The notes under the pieces are model-generated. The model saw only the letters and a list, made by a program, of their open reading frames with translations, did no database searches and had not been told where the DNA came from. A stretch of 8,802 bases of DNA. Origin: an uncultured bacterium (GTDB lineage: Bacteria; Cyanobacteriota; Vampirovibrionia; Gastranaerophilales; Gastranaerophilaceae). Below are positions 1 to 6,046 of this stretch, piece by piece. Made by a program: the position numbers and the translations under genes. Numbering within the stretch: the stretch's first letter is position 1; every line of letters begins with the position of its first letter. The stretch is from assembly GCA_949286405.1 (NCBI GenBank), contig CASECH010000053.1, positions 1-8,802 of the forward strand, in the 5' to 3' direction.

Positions 1-422
1 GGAATCTGAATCCCTATTGTTTTCCACAGTCCCATTGACGCAAAGAATGATGCTAATCCAACAAATTCCATACCTTTTGTTTTAGGAGTTTGCTTTTTAG
101 TAGCTAGATATGCAGCAATACTCAAACCTCCAAGTTTCATTCCTACATCATTTAACTTTCCTAATTCATGATCATTAGCATCTCCACTCAAAGCATGTTT
201 TAACGATTTAACATCATATACAACATCTTTAAACATATTTATCGGAGCATAAAATATATTGTTTTTTACAAGTCTTCCTCTTGACCTTAAAGGTTTAATA
301 AAAGTCCTATTATCCAATTCCTGTTTTATATTAAACTCAGGCTTTGGCTTACTCGGAGATTCTTTTACTTGCGAATTTCCGTTTTGAGTTAATATATAGT
401 TTTGAATTAAATTAGTTTTCAT
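1..422 (-). CDS. Hypothetical protein with hydrophobic segments (C-terminus beyond window)
   Basis: An open frame of 140 complete codons runs from an ATG at 422 down to base 1 without a stop, so the C-terminus lies outside the window. I do not recognise the family. The first ~50 residues are polar and proline/lysine rich (ESPSKPKPEF near 21-30), suggesting a disordered N-terminus. Two moderately hydrophobic stretches follow, at about 97-107 (KLGGLSIAAYLA region) and 119-133 (EFVGLASFFASMGLW). The start is 1 nt after the TAA of the upstream 342-residue gene, and GGTG inside the end of that gene is a plausible ribosome binding site, so translation is probably coupled. There is no signal peptide at the extreme N-terminus. 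The hydrophobic stretch followed by K-T and then a proline loosely resembles a part of the neighbouring protein, so a distant paralogue is possible but unproven. Confidence 0.8.
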   Translation of the reverse strand, partial: MKTNLIQNYILTQNGNSQVKESPSKPKPEFNIKQELDNRTFIKPLRSRGRLVKNNIFYAPINMFKDVVYDVKSLKHALSGDANDHELGKLNDVGMKLGGLSIAAYLATKKQTPKTKGMEFVGLASFFASMGLWKTIGIQI

Positions 423-423
423 A

Positions 424-1452
424 TTAGTTCACCACGTACTTTTCGTCTTTTTTAATGATATCTGATGCATCCAGTTTAGAAGGGGAATTAGATGTTGATA
501 CAGCATTCACTGCTCCTAAAAAAGAAGAAGCTAAAGCCGTAAAAAGCATAACCTTTCCAGCATGCTTATACTTACCACCTTCTCCGCTATAAAAAGCTTT
601 GGCACTATCTACCAAACTTCTACCAAATGAATTAACAGCTACTTTAAATTTTTCAGGTTTCCAAAACTTTAATGTTGCAACATTAAAGAAATTTTCCCAA
701 GGTTTTTGGAAAGCTAGTCCTACACCAACACCCGCCCATAAATATGATGATATATTTTTAGCTATATTAGATTTTATAATAATTTCTTTTATTCTTGGCT
801 TTACTTCCTGATCAGAATCATTCAAATTACTGCCCATTCCTAATTTTTTGGCAACCCTGTCATAGTAATAATTTCTTTTTTTACCTTTAGACTCATCCCC
901 ATATAATAAGTCCCAACGTGGAAACTCAACACTCTCAAACACTTTATGATACTCAATACTTGTAATATCAGTATCATTTACGTCATCAGGCAGTTCATAT
1001 ATTACTTTTGCATAAGGCAACTCAGGGTCCACACCTGTCATCAATTTAACAGGAGTATTAATCAATGTCTTTGAAGCTTCTTTGGCTATACCGTAAAATA
1101 ATACACCAAGAGCCATTTTCTTACCTAAAGGTCCTGCTTTTGAACGGGCAAAAGGTGCAAAATGTTTATTTGCGGAATTAAATACAGCCATCAACATTGC
1201 ACTTCCAGCAATATATGGAATAGTACCCATTGTCAAAAATTCGTAAAAATTGGCATTTTTATTACCTTTTAATCCTTTTGCAGGGTATAGTGTAATTGCA
1301 TTTGAAAACTTGTCAATTCCTATTCGTGTACGGGTAATTATATTATTTTTTAAAAGAGTATCATGTGTGTACTCCAAATGCTCATCTTTCTTATTTTCAT
1401 TTGCAGAAAAGTTTATATTCTTTTTTGGTAAATTATTAATTGGTAAAATCAT
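424..1452 (-). CDS. Hypothetical protein, 342 aa, several hydrophobic segments
   Basis: I do not recognise this family. The frame can be extended to a GTG at 1467, but GGAG lies about 7 nt before the ATG at 1452, so the protein most likely begins MILPINNLPKK and has 342 residues. The N-terminal ~45 residues are polar. Hydrophobic segments appear at about 74-94 (TMGTIPYIAGSAMLMAVF), 112-126, 235-249 (SYLWAGVGVGLAFQ) and 299-320 (GKVMLFTALASSFLGAV). Between them is a soluble, charged and tyrosine-containing stretch (about 141-230). Several of the hydrophobic stretches are short and contain glycine and alanine, so membrane insertion is likely but not certain. The C-terminus ends in a charged tail. 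It follows uppP on the same strand after 94 nt and is nearly fused to the next unknown gene, which suggests that the two products act together. No enzyme motif is visible. Confidence 0.85.
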   Translation of the reverse strand: MILPINNLPKKNINFSANENKKDEHLEYTHDTLLKNNIITRTRIGIDKFSNAITLYPAKGLKGNKNANFYEFLTMGTIPYIAGSAMLMAVFNSANKHFAPFARSKAGPLGKKMALGVLFYGIAKEASKTLINTPVKLMTGVDPELPYAKVIYELPDDVNDTDITSIEYHKVFESVEFPRWDLLYGDESKGKKRNYYYDRVAKKLGMGSNLNDSDQEVKPRIKEIIIKSNIAKNISSYLWAGVGVGLAFQKPWENFFNVATLKFWKPEKFKVAVNSFGRSLVDSAKAFYSGEGGKYKHAGKVMLFTALASSFLGAVNAVSTSNSPSKLDASDIIKKDEKYVVN

Positions 1453-1546
1453 TTTTACTCCACACACATTGACGTTTATATAAGAATGCTGAAAAAAATT
1501 TTTTGTTAGTTGTAATAATTTATATTTACATTTTTTTACAATACCA
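1453..1546 (-). other. AT-rich gap between uppP and the unknown gene pair
   Basis: This 94-nt gap is the only sizeable break in the minus-strand gene train. It holds a loose inverted repeat, TTGTAA with TTACAA about 20 nt apart (near 1511-1536), then a run of A followed by T (1494-1505). It also holds a TATATAA sequence (about 1478-1484) upstream of the 342-residue gene. A separate promoter or a weak terminator could sit here, but no convincing -35/-10 pair or GC-rich hairpin is present. The GGAG ribosome binding site of the 342-residue gene lies at the low-coordinate end. Confidence 0.35.
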
Positions 1547-2392
1547 CTAACCGTATATACTAAAGAATACAGCGGTTATTAGCCCCATAATTAAACAGTA
1601 ATATCCAAAAATTGCCAGCGAAAATTTTGAAATAAATTTCATGAAATATTTAATACACACATATCCTGTAATTGCAGAAACAACTGTTCCAATTATAATT
1701 GCAGGCCAATTATATTGTAATGCTTCATGAATATCTATTTTTACCAAAGGATATACCATAGATGCACCTAAAATAATAGGAATACTTAACAAAAACGAAT
1801 AACTTGCTGCAGTCACTCTATCTAAACCGAAAAACAATCCTGTTGCAATTGTCCAACCGGAGCGTGAAAAACCTGGTAAAGCAGCTAATCCTTGAGCTAA
1901 TCCGATTAGTATTGAAGTTTTTAAATCTACATTTTCTCTTTTAGCTACAAAATGTTTAGACATATACTCACTACCTAGAAGAACAAATCCGGTAATAAAT
2001 AATAATATCCCAACTAAAGACGGAGTATATACAAGTTTTTCCGCAACTTCATTTATAGGCAAAGCTAAGCATACTGTAACAACTGTACCTAAAGCTATAA
2101 ACAATCCCAATTTAGCATCTTTATCAGACCAATCTTTAGTTTTGAGAGCTATAACCATTGCTTTCAAAATTCTAACTACATCTTTTCTAAAATAAATTAA
2201 TACTGCAATTAATGTCCCCAAATGCACCATAATATCAAAAAATACTTCTTCATTGGATTGTTGCACAATCTCAATCCCTTTAAGTACTTTATAAAAATTT
2301 GAAGTAAAAACAAGGTGTGCAGAACTTGATATCGGCAAGAATTCACTTAAACCTTGTACAATCCCCATCAATATTGCTTGTATTAAATTCAT
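1547..2392 (-). CDS. uppP: Undecaprenyl-diphosphate phosphatase (UppP/BacA)
   Basis: This integral membrane enzyme removes a phosphate from undecaprenyl pyrophosphate, recycling the lipid carrier for peptidoglycan and O-antigen-type glycans; extra activity gives bacitracin resistance. Both family signatures are present: GLSEFLPISSSAHLV at about 14-28 (Glu17, Ser24, His26) and PGFSRSGWTIATG at about 173-185 (Arg177). FDIMVHLGTLIAVLIYFRKD at 52-71 is also typical. The protein has 281 residues, close to the E. coli BacA length of 273, and many hydrophobic helices run to the C-terminus. A TTG at 2404 would give four more residues, but GGGAG, sitting just after that TTG and 6 nt before the ATG at 2392, fixes the shorter start. 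The Glu that E. coli has in VEGL is Gln here (VQGL, Gln13), a substitution I believe is common in the family. It follows queD by 23 nt and probably shares its transcript. Confidence 0.97.
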   Translation of the reverse strand: MNLIQAILMGIVQGLSEFLPISSSAHLVFTSNFYKVLKGIEIVQQSNEEVFFDIMVHLGTLIAVLIYFRKDVVRILKAMVIALKTKDWSDKDAKLGLFIALGTVVTVCLALPINEVAEKLVYTPSLVGILLFITGFVLLGSEYMSKHFVAKRENVDLKTSILIGLAQGLAALPGFSRSGWTIATGLFFGLDRVTAASYSFLLSIPIILGASMVYPLVKIDIHEALQYNWPAIIIGTVVSAITGYVCIKYFMKFISKFSLAIFGYYCLIMGLITAVFFSIYG

Positions 2393-2415
2393 TTTTTCTC
2401 CCAATTTTTTCTAGT

Positions 2416-2778
2416 CTAGTCTTCTTCAAAATAACTTGCACAAGATGTTTGTGTTTCCCAAACAGAAACTTTACTCAATTGCACAACATTTTCTTTCAAT
2501 TTTGTATATATAAAGTACGCTATCATCTCACTAGAAGGACTTTCTCCATCGAATTCTGGTAGTTCATTAATATCCTTATGATCAAGCAAATCTAATACTT
2601 TATTTAACTCTTTTTTCAAAACTTTATAATCGATTAAAATATTACTCTTGTCTAAAGAATCACCCTTGACATATGCTTCAACCATCCAATTGTGACCATG
2701 CTGATTTTCGCACTCTCCTTCATAATTTAACAAGTGATGAGCAGCCGCAAAAAAAGCTTGTGTTTTTATTTCATACAT
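2416..2778 (-). CDS. queD: 6-carboxy-5,6,7,8-tetrahydropterin synthase (QueD/PTPS family)
   Basis: QueD converts 7,8-dihydroneopterin triphosphate to 6-carboxytetrahydropterin, the second step towards 7-deazaguanine and queuosine in tRNA. The 120-residue length fits the single-domain family. The zinc ligands are visible: His14 in AAAHH, and His27 and His29 in QHGHNW. The catalytic Cys23 lies four residues before His27, as in E. coli QueD. LDHKDIN (65-71) gives the Asp66/His67 pair, and VWETQTS (106-112) gives the C-terminal Glu108 that binds the pterin. These residues support QueD rather than a eukaryotic-type 6-pyruvoyl synthase, although the fold is shared. The ATG at 2778 has AAGGGGA about 8 nt upstream. 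The gene begins 12 nt after kdsC ends and stops 23 nt before uppP. No other queuosine gene (queC, queE, queF) lies in this window, so its placement among envelope genes is not explained by pathway. Confidence 0.95.
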   Translation of the reverse strand: MYEIKTQAFFAAAHHLLNYEGECENQHGHNWMVEAYVKGDSLDKSNILIDYKVLKKELNKVLDLLDHKDINELPEFDGESPSSEMIAYFIYTKLKENVVQLSKVSVWETQTSCASYFEED

Positions 2779-2790
2779 AATTTTCCCCTT

Positions 2791-3276
2791 CTACCTATTT
2801 TTCAATATAAAATCACATAATTCTCTCACTGCACCTCTACCACCATTTTTAGAAGAAATAAAATTAGCAACAACTTTCACCTCTTCAACTGCGTCTAAAG
2901 GGCAGGCACTAATACCAACTTTTTCTAATATACAAATATCAGGCAAATCATCTCCCATATATGCAATTTCATCGTAAGATATTTTATATTTTTCTACAAC
3001 CTCATTAAGAGTTTGTATCTTATTTTTAGAACCTTGATGAAGTTCCTTAATTTTAAGATTTTGAGCTCTGTGAAAAACAGTCCCGTTATTTCTTGCCGTA
3101 ATTATTGCCGTAATTATTCCAGCATTATTAAGATTTACAATACCTTGACCATCTTTTGCATTAAAAGTCTTGTACTCTCTACCGTCTTCATCAAAAGTAA
3201 GACTTCCGTCAGTAAGCACACCATCGACATCAAACGCAACAAGTTTAATATTCTCAGCTTTTTTTTCAAGACACAT
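2791..3276 (-). CDS. kdsC: 3-deoxy-D-manno-octulosonate 8-phosphate phosphatase (KdsC, HAD superfamily)
   Basis: KdsC hydrolyses KDO-8-phosphate to KDO, the sugar that links lipid A to the LPS core, acting in the cytoplasm as a tetramer. The HAD motifs are in order: DVDGVLTDG at 16-24 (nucleophile Asp16, acid/base Asp18), motif II IITAR at 58-62 (Thr60), Lys84 in HQGSKNK, and MGDDLPD at 107-113 (Asp109, Asp110, Asp113). ACPLDAV (124-130) and the C-terminal GGRGAVRE (145-152) are KdsC-type signatures; the latter region closes the neighbour's active site. The length of 161 residues fits the capless C0 group. GGAGG lies just upstream of the ATG at 3276. It is the first gene of the probable kdsC-queD-uppP operon. 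Motif II reads T-A-R rather than the usual T/S-G-R, which is a small oddity. A related acylneuraminate-pathway phosphatase is a less likely alternative. Confidence 0.93.
   Translation of the reverse strand: MCLEKKAENIKLVAFDVDGVLTDGSLTFDEDGREYKTFNAKDGQGIVNLNNAGIITAIITARNNGTVFHRAQNLKIKELHQGSKNKIQTLNEVVEKYKISYDEIAYMGDDLPDICILEKVGISACPLDAVEEVKVVANFISSKNGGRGAVRELCDFILKNR
3095..3118. repeat. Perfect 12-bp tandem duplication inside kdsC
   Basis: The unit GCCGTAATTATT occurs twice head to tail (3095-3106 and 3107-3118). On the coding strand it encodes the four residues I-I-T-A twice (residues 54-57 and 58-61), covering HAD motif II. Because the spacing of motif II matches the usual KdsC pattern AGIxxAIITGR, the repeat appears to replace residues rather than add any. 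It keeps the reading frame. Confidence 0.9.
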
Positions 3277-3348
3277 AGTCCCCTCCAGATATCCAAATCT
3301 TTAAACTTTATCGTAAGCAAACAAGCAAACAGAAAAAGTTACTTAACT

Positions 3349-3354
3349 ATTATA
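3349..3354 (-). promoter_or_regulatory. Probable -10 box of the kdsC-queD-uppP operon
   Basis: On the minus strand this is a perfect TATAAT (preceded by TTG), about 73 nt before the kdsC ATG. That would give a leader of roughly 65 nt. No good -35 hexamer sits 16-18 nt further upstream, where the sequence is T-rich; a TTGATA is present but 24 nt away. The call rests on the -10 box and on this being the only gap upstream of the operon. Confidence 0.5.
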
Positions 3355-3483
3355 CAATAAAAAACAACAAAAAATCATTATCAATCAATTTTTTTATTAA
3401 CCAAGAGGATATGTAAATAATTTATAAATATTTACTACTCAGGTATATTAATTTTCAAATTTTTCGTTGTACAATCTATCATG

Positions 3484-3506
3484 ACACTAGCCTCAATAAT
3501 TAGTGT
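3484..3506. repeat. Small inverted repeat ACACTA/TAGTGT
   Basis: ACACTA at 3484-3489 is matched by its exact reverse complement TAGTGT at 3501-3506, with 11 nt between. It lies about 92 nt before the start of the plus-strand gene at 3598 and just after a TACAAT sequence. It could be an operator or chance; arms of six bases in an AT-rich gap are weak evidence. Confidence 0.3.
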
Positions 3507-3597
3507 AAAAAAGGCTCTATTAAAAAATATTAAAAAGCTGAAAAATTTTTAATTCAGTGCTTTTATATAGATAGAAAACAATAAAGAATCTTGGTCT

Positions 3598-4557
3598 ATG
3601 AACAATTTTGATGTAATTAACAAAAGAATAATGCAAAATTCAACTGTGCAATATACTGCACAGACAAGACCTTTACAAGAAAAAAAACAAAATCCTGAAT
3701 TTGTTTCTGCACCAGAGAGAAAAGCAGTAGTAAAAGACACTATGCTGGGAATTACCGCACTTGGAGGAATAACTTACGCGATAATGAGGCTTGCAAAAGG
3801 TAAACCTACAAAAACCAGCACAGTAAATAACACAAAACAAGTTAATGAATTATTATCAGATCTTATAAACAATGAAAAATTAAGAAAAGATTTTGAACAA
3901 CCACTAAGAAAAAAGCTCGGAGAATTTTTTAACTACGCAATCAATGCTGCACCTGAAAGTGAAGAATTAAAAAAAGTTTTAAACAGAATCGTTAAAGTGA
4001 CTGGAAGTGAAAAACAAAAATCATTTAATATTGCTGGGGAAATATTTTCACAAGCAGATGCACTAGCAGTGGCAGACTTAATAAAAGAAAATAAATTTAA
4101 CCACCTATTAAGAGCCGGATTAAATAAAAATATTGACTTTGAGCAGCTAAACAAATTAAGAAATATTTTTGATAAAGCATCTCCAATCGGAACAGAAACA
4201 ACTGTGTATCGTGGAATTAGAACAAAAAAGATATGGGATGATTTTTCAGAATTAGACTTTTCAAAACAACTCTATGAAGGAGCTATTTTTGAAGATAAAG
4301 GATTAATAGCAACCTCAAGAGTATATGATGATGAACTGGCAAAAGTTGACCCTTTCTGGCTAGAAGAAGAAAATGCCGGATATATTATGCGAATAAAACT
4401 TCCAAAAGAAACTAAAGGAATTGATTGCAGAAGATTCAGCGGAATAGAATCTGATAAAGGAATAAATTCTATTTTTTATCTGCCTGAAAACTCAAAATTT
4501 AAAATTTCTAAAATAAATAATGAAGACCAAGTTATTGATTGTGAATTAATTTTATAA
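3598..4557 (+). CDS. Putative ADP-ribosyltransferase-exoenzyme-like protein with N-terminal hydrophobic segment
   Basis: A 319-residue protein in three parts. Residues 1-45 are polar. A hydrophobic stretch (MLGITALGGITYAIM, about 49-63) may anchor it in a membrane. A charged, helix-rich region spans about 75-195. The C-terminus (about 200-319) resembles the ADP-ribosyltransferase exoenzyme fold: TTVYRGI with Arg205 as the NAD-binding arginine, then EGAIFEDKGLIATS (Ser240) in the place of the strand with the STS motif, then a beta-rich stretch ending in FYLPENSKFKI (293-303), like the LLPRGSKFKV strand of these enzymes. The catalytic ExE, expected 6 and 4 residues before the Pro at 296, is Asn290 and Ile292 here; Glu284 is the nearest upstream acid. 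It may therefore be inactive, use another acid, or belong to a related fold. The start has no strong Shine-Dalgarno; the next in-frame ATG is Met12. The gene stands alone. ART function is inferred from motifs only. Confidence 0.8.
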   Translation: MNNFDVINKRIMQNSTVQYTAQTRPLQEKKQNPEFVSAPERKAVVKDTMLGITALGGITYAIMRLAKGKPTKTSTVNNTKQVNELLSDLINNEKLRKDFEQPLRKKLGEFFNYAINAAPESEELKKVLNRIVKVTGSEKQKSFNIAGEIFSQADALAVADLIKENKFNHLLRAGLNKNIDFEQLNKLRNIFDKASPIGTETTVYRGIRTKKIWDDFSELDFSKQLYEGAIFEDKGLIATSRVYDDELAKVDPFWLEEENAGYIMRIKLPKETKGIDCRRFSGIESDKGINSIFYLPENSKFKISKINNEDQVIDCELIL

Positions 4558-4570
4558 ATCATGTAACAAT

Positions 4571-4599
4571 TTGCTATTTTTCGTTTTTTATAATAATAT
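4571..4599 (+). promoter_or_regulatory. Possible promoter for the ion permease gene
   Basis: TTGCTA (4571-4576) and TAATAT (4594-4599) are 17 nt apart, and an overlapping perfect TATAAT lies at 4589-4594. Transcription would begin at about 4601-4606, so the mRNA would start with the hairpin at 4601-4624. The downstream gene has no co-directional close neighbour besides the ART-like gene 116 nt upstream, so it needs either this promoter or read-through. Confidence 0.35.
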
Positions 4600-4600
4600 C

Positions 4601-4626
4601 AAATCGGTTTATCCAAACCGATTTTT
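4601..4626 (+). terminator. Hairpin with short T-run after the ART-like gene
   Basis: AAATCGGTTT (4601-4610), loop ATCC, and AAACCGATTT (4615-4624) form a perfect 10-bp stem, followed by T to 4626. It lies 43 nt after the stop of the ART-like gene, which fits an intrinsic terminator. The T-run is only five bases and partly inside the stem, so termination may be incomplete. It also lies 47 nt before the permease start and could form a 5' hairpin in that mRNA. Confidence 0.7.
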
Positions 4627-4673
4627 GGTCTTTGAAACAAATCACAGTAGTTTAAAAAAGGAGAACGTAGCAG

Positions 4674-5999
4674 ATGGAACATTTACATGCTTTAGTTCAG
4701 GCTCATAGTGTTGCGGTATCGGCTGCAATTTTACTTATAGCCTACGTTTTTATTGCTTTGGAAAAAATCCCAAAAGTAACAGTAGCACTTGTAGGAGCTG
4801 CAATTACAATTTTACTTGGATTAGTAAGTCAAACAAAATTAGTTGGAGAAAATATTAATCCACATTATTTCATTAACTTTGTAGATTTTAACGTAATATT
4901 TTTACTTGTATCTATGATGATTATTGTAAATATCGCAACAAGAAGCGGGATGTTCAATTGGATTGCAAATGAACTCTTAAAATTTACCAAAGGACACCCC
5001 AAAACTGTTTTATTTACGCTTGGAATTTTTACCGCAGTAACATCTGCATTTCTTGACAATGTTACTACTGTAATTCTTATCATGCCTGTTACATTTTTTA
5101 TTGCAAAAGAGCTTGATATCAATCCAATTCCATTTCTTATAACAGAAATTTTTGCATCAAATATTGGTGGTACTGCGACATTAATAGGAGATCCTCCTAA
5201 CATAATTATTGGAAGTGCTGCGGGCTTATCATTTATGGACTTTTTAAAAGAGCTAACTTTAGTTGTTGCAATAATCTTTATAGTAGTAGTATCACTAATG
5301 ATTTTTGTATTTAGAAAATCACTAAAAGCAGCACCGGAAAAGATGGAAGCCGTTGCAAATTTAGACAATTCTAAAACAATTACTGATTATCCGCTTATGA
5401 TAAGAAGTGCTATTGTGTTACTATTGGTAATTTTGGGTTTTGTTTCTCACGATGTAACACATATTGAAACTTGTGTAACCGCAATGTTAGGAGCTAGCTT
5501 CCTTTTATTGTTTGAAAAACCTAAAGATATATTATGCGATGTTGAATGGAATACTATATTTTTCTTTATAGGCTTGTTTATAATTATCGGTGGGCTTGAA
5601 GCATCAGGAGGTATTGCATTAATGGCTAAATGGATATTGGATATAACTCAAGGTTCACAACAAGCTGCAGCTATGCTGATTTTATGGGCTTCAGGTTTTA
5701 TATCAGGAATTATAGACAACATCCCATACACTGCCACTATGACACCAATGCTTTTATCTATTCAAAAAACAATGGGAACAGACTATACATATCCATTATG
5801 GTGGTGTTTATCTCTTGGAGCATGCTTAGGTGGTAATATGACTATCATTGGAGCTGCTGCTAACGTTATTGTATCTGAAAGTGCCGCACATAAAGGTCAT
5901 CCTATTTCATTTATGGGATTCTTAAAATACGGTGTAGTAACTATGCTAATATCATTGATAATTAGCTCTGCGTACATTTATTTAAAATTCTTACATTAA
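4674..5999 (+). CDS. ArsB/NhaD superfamily (P-protein-type) ion permease
   Basis: A 441-residue polytopic membrane protein of the ion transporter superfamily that includes ArsB, NhaD and the mammalian P protein. These move anions such as arsenite, or exchange sodium for protons. The internal repeat expected of the fold is visible. The first half has SAFLDNVTTVILIMP (124-138) followed by ASNIGGTATLIGDPPN (161-176). The second half has SGIIDNIPYTATMTPM (344-359) followed by LGACLGGNMTIIGAAAN (381-397). Asp128 and Asp348 sit at equivalent places. About eleven hydrophobic helices can be counted, with a charged loop at about 214-240 between the halves. The GDPPN motif is typical of the P-permease group, whose substrate is often unassigned; arsenite, sodium/proton exchange or a carboxylate cannot be separated from sequence alone. 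No arsR or arsC is nearby, which argues weakly against arsenic resistance. AAGGAG ends 10 nt before the ATG. Confidence 0.93.
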   Translation: MEHLHALVQAHSVAVSAAILLIAYVFIALEKIPKVTVALVGAAITILLGLVSQTKLVGENINPHYFINFVDFNVIFLLVSMMIIVNIATRSGMFNWIANELLKFTKGHPKTVLFTLGIFTAVTSAFLDNVTTVILIMPVTFFIAKELDINPIPFLITEIFASNIGGTATLIGDPPNIIIGSAAGLSFMDFLKELTLVVAIIFIVVVSLMIFVFRKSLKAAPEKMEAVANLDNSKTITDYPLMIRSAIVLLLVILGFVSHDVTHIETCVTAMLGASFLLLFEKPKDILCDVEWNTIFFFIGLFIIIGGLEASGGIALMAKWILDITQGSQQAAAMLILWASGFISGIIDNIPYTATMTPMLLSIQKTMGTDYTYPLWWCLSLGACLGGNMTIIGAAANVIVSESAAHKGHPISFMGFLKYGVVTMLISLIISSAYIYLKFLH

Positions 6000-6012
6000 T
6001 AAAATTTCTAAT

Positions 6013-6046
6013 AAAAAAACGAGTCATTTAAATGGCTCGTTTTTTT
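6013..6046. terminator. Bidirectional intrinsic terminator between permease and emrB
   Basis: A run of seven A (6013-6019), ACGAGTCAT (6019-6027), a short loop, ATGGCTCGT (6032-6040) and a run of T to 6046 form a symmetrical hairpin with one G-U wobble. It has a T-run in both reading directions, so it can end the permease transcript from the left and the emr transcript from the right. The emrB stop codon TAA (6045-6047) overlaps its edge. Confidence 0.9.

Larger units (their letters stand above)
3277..3597. other. 321-nt AT-rich region between divergent genes
   Basis: This gap separates the minus-strand kdsC operon from the plus-strand ADP-ribosyltransferase-like gene, so it must hold the promoters for both. 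Seen here: the kdsC ribosome binding site, the TATAAT at 3349-3354, and a 6-bp inverted repeat at 3484-3506. For the plus-strand gene there are only weak -10-like sequences (TACAAT near 3470, TATATA near 3564) without convincing partners. I find no open frame with a ribosome binding site, no RNA gene and no mobile-element end. Confidence 0.6.

Noticed and set aside
1455..1469. Five-codon ATG...TAA mini-frame just before the 342-residue gene
   Set aside because: The ATG at 1469 leads to a stop after four residues and has no ribosome binding site; it looks like chance sequence around the GGAG motif.
1250..1483. Plus-strand open frame opposite the N-terminus of the 342-residue gene
   Set aside because: Phenylalanine-rich complement of a lysine/asparagine-rich coding stretch; no start signal.
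3135..3320. Minus-strand frame overlapping the start of kdsC in another phase
   Set aside because: It overlaps the conserved kdsC coding sequence, has leucine-rich nonsense composition and lacks its own ribosome binding site.
3013..3360. Plus-strand open frame overlapping kdsC and its upstream region
   Set aside because: Most of it is antisense to kdsC, whose motifs are complete; the product is a low-complexity lysine/isoleucine/serine-rich sequence without domains.
3549..3740. Minus-strand frame opposite the start of the ART-like gene
   Set aside because: Shadow frame with no ribosome binding site; the plus-strand frame is far longer and has recognisable domain features.
4601..4673. Ion-sensing riboswitch in front of the permease
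   Set aside because: Only one simple stem-loop is present in a leader too short for the known sodium, magnesium or cyclic di-AMP riboswitches, and none of their conserved cores was recognised.
4865..5368. Long open frame on the minus strand opposite the permease gene
   Set aside because: It lies entirely inside a well-supported membrane-protein gene, has no ribosome binding site or domain, and such frames arise from the codon bias of hydrophobic proteins.
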